From Streptomyces qinzhouensis (lineage in GTDB: Bacteria; Actinomycetota; Actinomycetes; Streptomycetales; Streptomycetaceae): a stretch of 64,000 bases of DNA. The stretch lies in NCBI RefSeq assembly GCF_007856155.1, contig NZ_CP042266.1, positions 4,898,001 through 4,962,000 on the forward strand. The letters are read 5' to 3'. Every line of letters starts with the position of its first letter. The first letter of the stretch is position 1. The notes below the pieces were generated by a model, which saw only the letters and a list, made by a program, of their open reading frames with translations, had not been told where the DNA came from and made no database searches. Both the position numbers and the translations under genes were made by a program. This document shows positions 27,437-35,758 of this stretch, piece by piece.

Positions 27437-28417
27437 ATGGTGCATGACCGCAGTTCAGAGCAGTGGCTGTCACAGGGCAGTGACACAGACGACATCTCGA
27501 CGCTACTGGTGCAGCTGGTGCCGAGGCTCGCGTACTTCGCGGAGGTCGCCCGCCATGAGCATGTAACCCGCGCCGCGCAGGAGATCGGCGTCCCCCAGTC
27601 GACGCTCTCGCGGGCGGTGGTCCGCCTCGAACGCGACCTGGGCGTCACCCTGTTCGCCCGTACCGGCCGTACGGTCTCCCTCACCCCCGCCGGGCGCACG
27701 TTCCTCTCCTCCGTCGAACGTGCCCTCGCCGAGGTCGAGCGGGCGGCCGAGTCGGTACGCGCCGACGCCGACCCCCGGGCGGGCAAGGTGGCCTTCGGCT
27801 TTCTGCACACCATGGGCTCCGAGACCGTCCCCGGGCTGCTGCGCGCCTTCCGCGCCGACCATCCCAGGGTGCGGTTCACCCTGGTGCAGAACTACGGGGA
27901 GGCGATGCTCGGCGGACTGCGCACCGGCGAGCTGGACCTCTGTCTGACCTCCCCGCTCCCCGACGCCCCCGACCTCATCGGCCGCCGCCTCGACGAACAG
28001 CGGCTGCGGCTGGTCGTCCCCGACGACCACCGGCTGGCGGGCCGCCGCCGGATCCGGCTCGCCGAGGCCGCGGACGATGTCTTCGTCACCCTCGAACCGG
28101 GGTACGGGCTCCGCCGGATCACCGACGATCTGTGCGCCCAGGCCGGATTCACCCCGAAGGTCGCCTTCGAGGGCGAGGAGACCGAAACCCTGCGCGGACT
28201 GGTGGCGGCGGGGCTCGGGGTGGCCCTGCTGCCGCCGCCCGCGGTACCGCGCCCCGGCGTCGTCGAACTGACGGTGACGGCGCCGCGCGCGGTCCGCGAG
28301 ATCGGCCTGGCCTGGCTGGACGGCCACCCCGACACCCCGCCGGTGGCGGCGTTCAAGAAGTTCCTGCTCTCCCGCCGCGGCCGGCTGATCCCCGAACCGG
28401 ACCAGCCGGCCTCCTGA
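27437..28417 (+). CDS. LysR family transcriptional regulator
   Basis: This 326-residue regulator has an unusually long N-terminal lead (about 25 residues) before the winged helix-turn-helix (LAYFAEVARHEHVTRAAQEI, then PQSTLSRAVVRLERDLGVTL, about 32-70). The effector domain follows (KVAFGFLHTMGSETVPGLLR, LDLCLTSPLP, VALLPPPAV). The ATG at 27437 lies 5 bases after a -10-like TAATCG, which suggests a leaderless message. It is divergent from the MFS transporter and probably controls it from the ATGC-N7-GCAT box, autorepressing at the same time. The ligand is unknown. Confidence 0.88.
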   Translation: MVHDRSSEQWLSQGSDTDDISTLLVQLVPRLAYFAEVARHEHVTRAAQEIGVPQSTLSRAVVRLERDLGVTLFARTGRTVSLTPAGRTFLSSVERALAEVERAAESVRADADPRAGKVAFGFLHTMGSETVPGLLRAFRADHPRVRFTLVQNYGEAMLGGLRTGELDLCLTSPLPDAPDLIGRRLDEQRLRLVVPDDHRLAGRRRIRLAEAADDVFVTLEPGYGLRRITDDLCAQAGFTPKVAFEGEETETLRGLVAAGLGVALLPPPAVPRPGVVELTVTAPRAVREIGLAWLDGHPDTPPVAAFKKFLLSRRGRLIPEPDQPAS

Positions 28418-28833
28418 GCGCCCGCCCGCTGCCGCGGCGGCTAGACGGACACGGTGTAAATGGGCAGCCGCTGACCGGATTTATTCGCATTTCTGAGAGT
28501 GGCCTGAAGGAGGGTCGCCCGGGGTGAAGATTCACCGGAAACCACCCCTGCCCCGGGGTAAACTTTCTTCCCGGAAGGAACTGTCGTGTCCACGTTCACA
28601 CAGGTAACGTGACCGGAAACCGGGACTCCCCGGTGTCGCGCTCCCGGTCCGAGGGTGTCCGATCTGCGTTTCCTTCCGCCCCGGAATGTGAACGCCCCGT
28701 CCGGCACGGGGCCGGACGGGGCGTCTCCGCTGTTTCCGGACTACTGCTTTCCGGATTTCACGGTGTCGGGGCGGGACAAGGGCCGCTCCGGGTGCTCGGC
28801 CCCTTCCGCTCCGCGCTCACCGAGTAGTGGCGG
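28418..28833. other. intergenic region with relatively A+T-rich patch
   Basis: This 416-bp stretch between convergent genes contains a patch of lower G+C (about 28450-28620, with GGATTTATTCGCATTTC and GGTAAACTTTCTTC) that differs from its surroundings. A frame of 88 codons on the minus strand (28441-28707) is open but has no ribosome site or recognisable family, so I do not call it a gene. A strong hairpin closes the region. Confidence 0.4.
28692..28724. terminator. bidirectional terminator hairpin
   Basis: A perfect 13-bp stem, ACGCCCCGTCCGG (28692-28704) and CCGGACGGGGCGT (28712-28724), with a 7-nt loop. It lies between the LysR gene and the convergent lectin gene and can serve both. Confidence 0.75.
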
Positions 28834-29298
28834 TCAGGCCCACTGCTGGTAGTCGCCGCCGTTGGGGACGTGCATATAGACCCGCTTGGAGCCGTTGCTG
28901 TCGAGCACCAGCGAGCTGACGATATTCGTCAGCACATAGCTGCCGGTCGGGGTGGCGCGGCTGATGGTCCACTTCTGGTAGTCGCCGCCGTTGCAGACAT
29001 GCGTGTACACCCTTGAGCCGCCGTTGCTGTCGAGACAGAGGCCGGTGGCCCGGCTCTGGAGGGTGTAGGTGGCTCCCGTGCCGGGCATGATCAGCCACTT
29101 CTGGTATTCGTTGCCGTTGCAGACATGGGTGTAGGCGGATCCGGAGGAGTTGCTGTCCAGGCAGAAGCCGGTGGCGACGTTTCTGAGCTCCTCGATGCCC
29201 GGTATGGCGGCCTGGGCTGGCGGCGCCAGGGCGAGGGCTCCGGCACCGGCCAGGGAGACGGACGCCAGAACGGAAACAAGGCTCTTTCGCACGGACAT
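28834..29298 (-). CDS. secreted R-type (ricin B-like) lectin
   Basis: This 154-residue protein is a signal peptide (SVRKSLVSVLASVSLAGAGA, cleavage after AQA near residue 30) followed by one beta-trefoil domain. Three sub-repeats are visible: TGFCLDSNSSGSAYTHVCNG with YQKW, TGLCLDSNGGSRVYTHVCNG with YQKW, and a third with LVLDSNGSKRVYMHVPNG and YQQW. The QxW motif and paired Cys are the ricin-B signature. Such domains bind sugars and are normally attached to glycosidases, so a stand-alone secreted lectin is less common. The ATG at 29298 has AAAGGGAC upstream. The third repeat has lost both Cys. Confidence 0.88.
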   Translation of the reverse strand: MSVRKSLVSVLASVSLAGAGALALAPPAQAAIPGIEELRNVATGFCLDSNSSGSAYTHVCNGNEYQKWLIMPGTGATYTLQSRATGLCLDSNGGSRVYTHVCNGGDYQKWTISRATPTGSYVLTNIVSSLVLDSNGSKRVYMHVPNGGDYQQWA

Positions 29299-29568
29299 AT
29301 TTGTCCCTTTCAATGGTGGCCGTTTGACACGTGGGAACGTAGCCGAGGCCGATTGAGGGGAACAACGACAGTTAAAGCCAGTGCGTTTTCGACAAGCGGA
29401 CCCGTCCGGGAACCGCACCGGGCTCATCGCCGAGGCCATAACGGCAGACCGGCGGTGCTGCTATGGCGACGCCGGCAGGTCGGCGGTCCTGATATGGCGG
29501 CGCGTCCGGCGGTATGCAGAATTTACGGTGGATCCCGCCGGGGTCCGGAAATCCCCACAAGAAACTCC

Positions 29569-30390
29569 CTAAGGGCGCAGGGACTTGCCGAAGCCCGCCG
29601 CCAGCGGCATCCGCAGCCCCAGCGGCGGAGGCGCCGCCAGCGCGTCCGCCACCGGGCGCGAATACGGCTGCGGGAAAAGCGACCCGATCACGAAGTCCAC
29701 CGCCAGCGCCAGCACCTCCGCATGGTGCTGCCGCAGCGCATGGCCGTCCGTATGCACCTCGAACCGGCATATGTCCCGGTTCACCTTCTTCGCCCGCTCC
29801 GCGAGCCGATAGGACAGGTCCGGGCACGACCGTTCGTCGTTCGTTCCGTGCACGATCATCACCCGCCGTCCCACCAGCTGCTTCACCGGCTCCGGTACGG
29901 ACTCCGACAGCTCACCGGCGCCGGACCCCGGCAGCCAGGGAGCCATCGCCAGCACCGAGGAGACCGCGGAGTGCCCGGCCGCCCGCAGCGCCGCGCGCCC
30001 CCCGAGCCCGTGCCCCACCAGACACACCGGTACGTCCCCGTACCGCCGTACCACCTCGTCGGCCGCCCAGACCGCGTCCGAGGCGAGCCCCGCCCGGGCG
30101 CCGTTCCAGCCCCGGCAGCCGTAACGCACCGGCAGCACCAACAGCCCCTCCGCGCGCCCCGCCCCGGCCAGCGCCCGGCCCAGCGGCAGCGCCGACAGAT
30201 GCGCCCACGGCGAGTGGCCGCGCTCGGACTCCGGGGCGCCGTCGGGCAGAACCAGCACCACCCCGCCGACCGTCGGCGGGACAGCCCGCCGCCCCCCGTA
30301 AGCCCGGCCGAGCCGGGCCGTCCGCCTCTCGGCGGCCGAGGTACGGCCGCCCGTGAGCCCCCGCTGAAGGGGCTGTGCGTGGTGTGTCAC
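29569..30390 (-). CDS. alpha/beta-hydrolase fold protein lacking the nucleophile Ser
   Basis: This 273-residue protein has the alpha/beta-hydrolase layout: an N-terminal strand (GGVVLVLPDGAPES), the nucleophile elbow region (PVCLVGHGLGGRAALRAAG, about 121-139), then MIVHGTNDERSCP with the acid position and VHTDGHALRQHH with the base position. The elbow reads G-H-G-L-G, with Gly at residue 128 where GxSxG enzymes have Ser. Classical serine hydrolysis is therefore not expected. It may bind a ligand or use another chemistry. The gene is divergent from add. The region 29299-29568 upstream of the lectin start holds nothing else I can support. Confidence 0.7.
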   Translation of the reverse strand: MTHHAQPLQRGLTGGRTSAAERRTARLGRAYGGRRAVPPTVGGVVLVLPDGAPESERGHSPWAHLSALPLGRALAGAGRAEGLLVLPVRYGCRGWNGARAGLASDAVWAADEVVRRYGDVPVCLVGHGLGGRAALRAAGHSAVSSVLAMAPWLPGSGAGELSESVPEPVKQLVGRRVMIVHGTNDERSCPDLSYRLAERAKKVNRDICRFEVHTDGHALRQHHAEVLALAVDFVIGSLFPQPYSRPVADALAAPPPLGLRMPLAAGFGKSLRP

Positions 30391-30465
30391 GGCAGAACAG
30401 TCTCAGAAGCCCGGGGGTACGCCACCCGTCCGCGCGATCTCTGTTACATATCCGCCCGCCGGTCT

Positions 30466-30477
30466 CTACGCGCGTAG
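30466..30477. promoter_or_regulatory. add: nucleoside operator CTACGCGCGTAG, add promoter
   Basis: An exact copy of the palindrome lies 12 bp before the -10 box TACAGT (30490-30495), which in turn is 6 bases before the ATG of add. The operator covers the expected -35 position, so binding would block RNA polymerase. Confidence 0.85.
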
Positions 30478-30489
30478 GACGCCAGGCCG

Positions 30490-30495
30490 TACAGT
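30490..30495 (+). promoter_or_regulatory. add: -10 box of leaderless add transcript
   Basis: TACAGT six bases before the ATG at 30502 places the transcription start at the start codon. No Shine-Dalgarno sequence is present. Confidence 0.6.
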
Positions 30496-30501
30496 GCCTG
30501 G

Positions 30502-31656
30502 ATGACGAGCCAGACCCCTATCACGCCCACCGCGGACCAGATCCGCCGCGCTCCGAAGGTGCTCCTCCACGATCACCTCGACGGCGGGCTGCGTCCCGGC
30601 ACGATCATCGACATCGCCCGGGAGACCGGCTACACCCAACTCCCCGAGACCGAGCCCGACAAACTCGGCGGGTGGTTCCGCGAGGCCGCCGACTCCGGGT
30701 CCCTGGAACGCTATCTGGAGACCTTCGCCCACACCTGCGCCGTGATGCAGACCCGGGACGCCCTGGTCCGGGTGGCGGCCGAATGCGCCGAGGACCTCGC
30801 CGAGGACGGGGTCGTCTACGCGGAGGTGCGCTACGCCCCCGAACAGCATCTGGAGGCCGGGCTCAGCCTCGAAGAGGTCGTCGAGGCCGTCAACGAGGGC
30901 TTCCGCCAGGGCGAGCGGACCGCCCGCGCCGCCGGGCGGCGGATCCGGGTGGGCGCCCTGCTCACCGCGATGCGGCACGCCGCCCGCGCCCTGGAGATCG
31001 CCGAACTCGCCAACCGCTACCGCGATCACGGTGTCGCCGGCTTCGACATCGCGGGCGCCGAGGCCGGTTATCCCCCCACCCGCCACCTCGACGCCTTCGA
31101 GTACCTCAAGCGGGAGAACAACCACTTCACCATCCACGCCGGCGAGGGCTTCGGGCTGCCGTCGATCTGGCAGGCCCTCCAGTGGTGCGGTGCCGACCGG
31201 CTCGGCCACGGTGTGCGGATCATCGACGACATCAAGGTCGAGGACGACGGCACGGTCCAGTTGGGCAGGCTCGCCGCGTACGTCCGTGACAAGCGGATCC
31301 CGCTGGAGCTCTGTCCGACCTCCAACCTCCAGACCGGCGCCGCCGCCTCCTACGCGGAGCACCCCATCGGGCTGCTCCGCCGGCTCCATTTCCGGGCCAC
31401 CGTCAACACCGATAATCGCCTGATGTCCGGTACCAGCATGAGCCGGGAATTCGAGCTGCTGACCGAGACCTTCGGATACACGCTCGACGATCTCCAGTGG
31501 TTCACCGTCAACGCGATGAAGTCCGCGTTCATCCCTTTCGATGAACGGCTGGCGATGATCAACGACGTGATCAAGCCCGGCTATGCCGAGCTGAAATCCG
31601 AATGGCTGTTCCGGCAGACCGCCACGACCAGCGAATCCGCGCCCGAGGGCGACTGA
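30502..31656 (+). CDS. add: adenosine deaminase
   Basis: This 384-residue zinc enzyme deaminates adenosine and deoxyadenosine to inosine forms. HDH at 23-25 gives two metal ligands. [15 protein letters not shown] near 210 carries the third His and catalytic Glu. DRLGHGVRI near 235 holds the catalytic His, and [11 protein letters not shown] near 308 the metal-binding Asp. The segment [10 protein letters not shown] is also conserved. Products would be substrates for the purine phosphorylase encoded at 51.7 kb. The exact operator palindrome in the promoter and the leaderless start mirror deoC and deoD, so these genes are probably co-regulated although 7-22 kb apart. Confidence 0.95.
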   Translation: MTSQTPITPTADQIRRAPKVLLHDHLDGGLRPGTIIDIARETGYTQLPETEPDKLGGWFREAADSGSLERYLETFAHTCAVMQTRDALVRVAAECAEDLAEDGVVYAEVRYAPEQHLEAGLSLEEVVEAVNEGFRQGERTARAAGRRIRVGALLTAMRHAARALEIAELANRYRDHGVAGFDIAGAEAGYPPTRHLDAFEYLKRENNHFTIHAGEGFGLPSIWQALQWCGADRLGHGVRIIDDIKVEDDGTVQLGRLAAYVRDKRIPLELCPTSNLQTGAAASYAEHPIGLLRRLHFRATVNTDNRLMSGTSMSREFELLTETFGYTLDDLQWFTVNAMKSAFIPFDERLAMINDVIKPGYAELKSEWLFRQTATTSESAPEGD

Positions 31657-31843
31657 CGGGGTATCCCGGGCGGCGGCCGGACCCGGCCGCCGAGGGGTGT
31701 CCGCCACTCGCCGCGCGGCATAACCAGCGAGCGGAGCCGCTCGTTCTGCTCGGCGTGCGGGACGACCGGAACGACCGGACCGAAGAACCCGGCTCCGCCC
31801 GCCGGACCGCACATCCCCGTAAACCCACCGCGAGGACACCCCA

Positions 31844-32209
31844 ATGAAGCAGTCCGCCGTCAAGACCCTCGGTGCCGCCGCGCTCGGCGTCGCCTTCGCC
31901 GCGGCCGCCGCGGGCACCGCCTCCGCGCAGCCCGCCCTGTCCGACTCGGCGACCTCCCTCGACAGCATCACCGGCACCCTGCCGGTCCAGGAAGCCCTGA
32001 CCCAGTTGCCGACGGGTGCGCCCGAGTCCCTCAGCGGCGCGCAGGGCGCCCTCACCGAGAGCGCGAGCACCCTGCCCGGCACCCTCCAGGGCGCGGGACA
32101 GCGTGTTCTCGCCGGGGACATCGTCGGCGGCGACCCGCTCTCCGGCCTCCTCGGCGGGCTGCCGGTCGGCAAGGTCCTGCCCGGTGGTGGCCTGCCCGGT
32201 CTGAGCTGA
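31844..32209 (+). CDS. small secreted Gly/Leu/Pro-rich protein
   Basis: This 121-residue protein has a Sec signal peptide (KQSAVKTLGAAALGVAFAAA, cleavage after ASA near residue 28). The mature part is low in charge and rich in Leu, Gly, Pro, Ser and Thr, with spaced LP and GGLP motifs (LSGLLGGLPVGKVLPGGGLPG). I do not recognise a domain. A protein of the same style is encoded on the other strand at 41.0-41.5 kb. Similar Streptomyces proteins are often labelled ATP-binding without visible basis; no nucleotide motif is present here. It lies downstream of add but with a 187-bp gap. Confidence 0.65.
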   Translation: MKQSAVKTLGAAALGVAFAAAAAGTASAQPALSDSATSLDSITGTLPVQEALTQLPTGAPESLSGAQGALTESASTLPGTLQGAGQRVLAGDIVGGDPLSGLLGGLPVGKVLPGGGLPGLS

Positions 32210-32267
32210 CCGGCCCGCCCGCCCCGGACGTAACGCCGCCCTCTTCCCCCTTCGGCGCGGCACCGGC

Positions 32268-32303
32268 AGGGGCGCACCTCCGCCACGGCGGAGGTGCGCC
32301 CCT
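32268..32303. terminator. bidirectional terminator hairpin
   Basis: Arms AGGGGCGCACCTCCGCC (32268-32284) and GGCGGAGGTGCGCCCCT (32287-32303) form a stem of about 16 bp with a minimal loop between convergent genes. Confidence 0.8.
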
Positions 32304-32340
32304 TCGGTATGTACGGATACCTACGGTTCGGTTGGGTACG

Positions 32341-32544
32341 TCACCAGGACGTGGTGGCGGACGCCTTCGGGCCCGGGAGGAACAGCCAGAGCGCCAGATA
32401 GACCAGGATCTGGGGGCCGGGCAGCAGACACGACGCCACGAAGATCACCCGCATCGTCGTGGCCGAGGTGCCGAAGCGCCGGGCCAGCCCCGCGCACACC
32501 CCGCCGATCATGCGGCCTTCTCGCGGGCGGACCAGTGCGGACAT
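32341..32544 (-). CDS. PspC-domain membrane protein
   Basis: This 67-residue protein is a single PspC domain. RMIGGVCAGLARRFGTSATTMRVIF is the family core (an amphipathic cytoplasmic stretch with GVCAGLA), followed by a hydrophobic segment (LVYLALWLFLPG). PspC proteins sit in the inner membrane and take part in envelope-stress responses. The start is the ATG at 32544 with AAGGAG upstream; a longer frame to 32610 lacks a site. It is followed on the same strand by nothing within the operon and preceded by a VanZ-like gene 76 bp upstream. Confidence 0.88.
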   Translation of the reverse strand: MSALVRPREGRMIGGVCAGLARRFGTSATTMRVIFVASCLLPGPQILVYLALWLFLPGPKASATTSW

Positions 32545-32619
32545 GGTGGGCTCCTTCGCAGCGGGAGAACTTTCCTTCTGCTCACCATCGTCGCCGGGCA
32601 AGAGGGACAAAGCGTCGCT

Positions 32620-33186
32620 CTACGGTGCGATCCCGACCCTGGGAATCTTCGGGGTCGCCCCCTGGGGTGTCTCCTCCGCAGGTACCGGGGGACCGGCGAC
32701 CGGCCGGCCGGCCGCCGCCCGCTCCTTCCGGCGCCGCAGCCCGGCCCGGCAGGCCGGTACCACCAGCAGATGAGCCAGCGCCACCCCCGCCGTGTTCAGC
32801 AGCAGCGAGTCCACATCCATCACCCGGCCCGCGACCCCCGTCTGGAGCAGTTCGATGCCCAGCGAGATCAGCGCCCCGGCGGCGACGGTACGGATCAGCG
32901 AACCCAGGGTGGAGACGGTGATGCTGCCGCCCGCCATCGGGAGCAGGAACCCCAGCGGCGCGAGCAGCAGCAGCCCGCCGCCGATCCGGCGGGCGGCCTC
33001 GGCGGCGCCCAGCTCCAGATCCGCCCTGATCCCGGCGAACACCTCGAGATTCGCGGCGGCGACGAAGGGCACGTCGAGCGGCCGGAGGGCCAGCCAGCCG
33101 ACGATCAGCAAGTGCGTGACGAGGAGGATGCCTCCCGCGACACGAACGCGAACCCTGGCGCTACCTTGACGCTCCACGCCTTTCAT
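32620..33186 (-). CDS. VanZ-like family membrane protein
   Basis: This 188-residue protein has about four or five membrane segments. The first (VAGGILLVTHLLIVGWLALRP) ends in the Trp-Leu-x-x-Arg-Pro pattern. The central GGGLLLLAPLGFLLPM and IELLQTGVAGRVMDVDSLLLNTAG segments contain the conserved E-x-x-Q and D-x-x-D-x-x-x-N features of VanZ-like proteins. The C-terminal tail is charged and cytoplasmic. VanZ proteins are linked to low-level glycopeptide resistance in some hosts, but most actinobacterial members have no known role. The start ATG at 33186 matches the first segment. Confidence 0.85.
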   Translation of the reverse strand: MKGVERQGSARVRVRVAGGILLVTHLLIVGWLALRPLDVPFVAAANLEVFAGIRADLELGAAEAARRIGGGLLLLAPLGFLLPMAGGSITVSTLGSLIRTVAAGALISLGIELLQTGVAGRVMDVDSLLLNTAGVALAHLLVVPACRAGLRRRKERAAAGRPVAGPPVPAEETPQGATPKIPRVGIAP

Positions 33187-33496
33187 GACGCGCCCCCTAC
33201 ACCCATCGGTTCCGCCGGCCCCGTGATAGGGGAGTTCCCCCGCACCGGGCGTGGCACTCCGCCCACCGCGTCAGGACACCGCACGGGCCTTGCGCGGACC
33301 CGGACCGCCGCTCCCGGACCGCCGCTCCCGGCGCCCGGCCCATCGGCCCGTACCGCCGTGTTCCCGTACCACCGTGGTCCCGCCCCGGCGGGCCCCGGGG
33401 CGCGGCACCGAGCGGGCGCGGTGCGCCGACCCCGTACACCCTCGGTGTCCGCACCGGTGCGCGGGCCCACCCGCACGGACCCCGGGCCCGTACCCC
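33187..33496. other. intergenic region with a short tandem repeat
   Basis: This GC-rich 310-bp stretch has no credible gene. It includes an exact tandem pair of a 14-mer (GACCGCCGCTCCCG around 33298-33330). It presumably holds the terminator of the afsQ lipoprotein gene and the promoter of the VanZ gene. Confidence 0.4.
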
Positions 33497-34165
33497 TCAG
33501 CGGGAGACGTCCTCGCGGGAGAGGCTCGCGCCGTCCGGCGACGCCGTACCGATCCGGGCGACCGTCCGGGCCGGTGCCGGATTCTTCGGGTGGGACTTCG
33601 TCGTCGCCGTACAGTCGTACACCCGCGGCGGATAGCCGCCGGGACCGCCCAGGATCACCCCGCCGCCGGCGGCCGCGGCCCGGCTCTCCGCCAGGGTGCA
33701 CACCAGCTGGGACAGCGCCTCCGGAGGCAGATCCTCCGGCTGGCGGCTCAGCCGGTACGTGTCCTCCGGGTCGCCGTCGCGCGGGGCCGAGACCGTCACC
33801 GGAGACCGGACGAACGTCTGGAACCCCGCTTCCCGCTCCATCTGCGACGGCTCCTTCTGCAACTCCGCCACCAGCGCCCTGGCCACCTGGAGACCGTTGT
33901 CCGAGCTCTTCGCCACGGGCAGCTCCGCGGTCCGGTCGACCGCGACCAACTGGGCCGCGCACACCAGGTATATCCGCACCGGCACCGACTGCGGACGGGT
34001 CTCGGGACCGCCCTCAGCGGTGACCGCGCACGGCATCCTGGAGGGGGCCGGGCCCCCGTCCACGGGCACCTGCGTGGGCCGGATCCCGCAGCCGCCGAGC
34101 AGCAGCACGATCCCCATGGCGCCGAAGAACGCGACCGCCCCCCGCCGGGTCCCCGTACGCCTCAC
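33497..34165 (-). CDS. AfsQ-cluster lipoprotein (GerMN-like)
   Basis: This 222-residue lipoprotein starts at a GTG overlapping the afsQ2 stop by 4 bp (GTGA). The signal ends in the lipobox LLLGGC near residue 27. The mature part contains VPVRIYLVCAAQLVAVDR and a region AELQKEPSQMEREAGFQTFV that resembles a GerMN domain, then a C-terminal Cys pair (QLVCTL and VYDCTA). Its coupling to the histidine kinase means it is made with the AfsQ1/AfsQ2 system. It may sit outside the membrane and modulate the kinase sensor. That function is inference from gene order. Confidence 0.75.
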   Translation of the reverse strand: MRRTGTRRGAVAFFGAMGIVLLLGGCGIRPTQVPVDGGPAPSRMPCAVTAEGGPETRPQSVPVRIYLVCAAQLVAVDRTAELPVAKSSDNGLQVARALVAELQKEPSQMEREAGFQTFVRSPVTVSAPRDGDPEDTYRLSRQPEDLPPEALSQLVCTLAESRAAAAGGGVILGGPGGYPPRVYDCTATTKSHPKNPAPARTVARIGTASPDGASLSREDVSR

Positions 34166-35733
34166 CGTCCGCCGTCCTCTCCCGTGCCCGTACCACCGGT
34201 GCGCTCCGGTGCGGCGCCGGTCGCCTCCGAAGCGTCCCTCGGCAGCCGCAGGACGAACACCGCGCCGTCGCCGTCCGGCGAGTTCGCCGCCGTGATCGTG
34301 CCGCCGTGGATATGCGCGTTCTCGACCGCGATCGAAAGACCGAGCCCGCTCCCCTCCGACCTCGGCCGGGACGCGCTCGCCTTGTAGAAGCGGTCGAAGA
34401 CATGCGGCAGGACGTCCTCGGGGATACCCGGCCCATGGTCGCGGATCTTGATCACCAGTTGCGCCCCGGTGCCGTCGGCGACCTCCGCCCCGGACTCCGG
34501 ATCCACGGTCCGCACCGACACCCGGACCGGCGAACCGCCGTGCTTGAGCGCGTTGCCGATGAGGTTCGCCAGGACGACGTCCAGCCGCCGCGGGTCCAGC
34601 CGGGCCATGATCCCGCGCTCCGCGTCGAGTTCGACCGCGTCCAGCCAGGCCCGCGCGTCGATGCACGCCGTGACCTGATCGGCCACATCGACCTCGTCCA
34701 GAACGACCTTGACCCGCCCCGCGTCGAACCGGCTGATCTCCATCAGGTTCTCCACCAGGCCGCCGAGCCGCTTGGTCTCGCTGACGACCAGATTCACCGC
34801 GGGCGCGATCATCGGGTCGAGGGTGTCGACCTCGTCCTCCAGCACCTCGGCGACCGCGGTGAGCGCGGTCAGCGGAGTCCGCAGCTCATGGGACATATCG
34901 GCGACGAACCGCCGGCTCGACTCCTCCCGCGCGCTCATGTCCGCGACCTTCTTCTCCAGCGACTCCGCGGTCTTGTTGAACGTCCGCGCCAGCTCGGCCA
35001 GCTCGTCCGAGCCCGACACTTGAAGGCGGGTGTCCAGCTTGCCCTCGCCGAGCCTGCGGGCCGCGTCGCCGAGGCGGCGGACCGGCTTGAGCACCGTCGT
35101 CGCCGCGGCCTGCGCCAGCAGCGCGGAACCCACCAGCGCCAGCGCGGTGGCGATCCCCAGCGACCAGGCCAGGGTGTTGAGGTCCTTGCTCTCCGATTCG
35201 AGGGACTTGAGCATGTAGCCCGTCGGCCCGCCGTTCGCGATCCGGCTGCCGCCGACGAGATAGGGCTTGCCCTCGTGGACGATCCGCTGCCAGTACAGGT
35301 GGTACTGCGTGGTGCTGCCGCTCGTCGTCTGGCGTTTGTTGACCTGTTCCCGCAGCCGCTCGGGCACGTCCTCGTACGCGAAGACACCCGGGTCGGAGGC
35401 GCCCACGAGCGGCGGTCCCGCATCGCTCCCGGCGACCAGCAGCACGCTGTAACCGGCCTTGCCCTGGCTCATCTGCTCGGCGGTGCGCCGCAGATCGGGC
35501 TGGCCGGCGTGGAGCGGCAGGGAGGCCGCCCGGCTCTGCAGCTGGGCCCGGAAGTCGTCGATCGTGGAGTTCTGGGTACGGCTCAGTACGGCCTCGCGGT
35601 TGAGCCAGTACGCGATGCCCGACGCCGACACCGCGGCGGTCAGGGCGACCACGGCGAAGACGACGACCAGACGCAGTCGCAGACTGCTCCAGCGCAGACC
35701 GGCGACTATCGCACGCTTCGCGGCACCGGTCAC
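34162..35733 (-). CDS. afsQ2: sensor histidine kinase AfsQ2
   Basis: This protein of about 523 residues has a first membrane segment (21-43), an extracellular sensor domain (about 45-185), a second membrane segment (188-208), a HAMP domain (about 213-265, PVRRLGDAARRLGEGKLDTR), the phosphoacceptor helix with His282 (DMSHELRTPLTAL), and an ATPase domain with NLIGNALKHG, DHGPGIPED, FDRFYKA and GSGLGLSI. It is the sensor of the AfsQ system, which in S. coelicolor activates sigQ and antibiotic genes and responds to nitrogen conditions. The start codon is uncertain; the GTG at 35733 gives a normal length, and the frame is open further back into afsQ1. Confidence 0.92.
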   Translation of the reverse strand: MTGAAKRAIVAGLRWSSLRLRLVVVFAVVALTAAVSASGIAYWLNREAVLSRTQNSTIDDFRAQLQSRAASLPLHAGQPDLRRTAEQMSQGKAGYSVLLVAGSDAGPPLVGASDPGVFAYEDVPERLREQVNKRQTTSGSTTQYHLYWQRIVHEGKPYLVGGSRIANGGPTGYMLKSLESESKDLNTLAWSLGIATALALVGSALLAQAAATTVLKPVRRLGDAARRLGEGKLDTRLQVSGSDELAELARTFNKTAESLEKKVADMSAREESSRRFVADMSHELRTPLTALTAVAEVLEDEVDTLDPMIAPAVNLVVSETKRLGGLVENLMEISRFDAGRVKVVLDEVDVADQVTACIDARAWLDAVELDAERGIMARLDPRRLDVVLANLIGNALKHGGSPVRVSVRTVDPESGAEVADGTGAQLVIKIRDHGPGIPEDVLPHVFDRFYKASASRPRSEGSGLGLSIAVENAHIHGGTITAANSPDGDGAVFVLRLPRDASEATGAAPERTGGTGTGEDGGR

Positions 35734-35758
35734 CGCGCGGTACCCCCGCTCACCGGCG

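Noticed and set aside
28441..28707. An 88-codon minus-strand frame in the A+T-richer patch
   Set aside because: No ribosome site, no family resemblance and overlap with the terminator hairpin.
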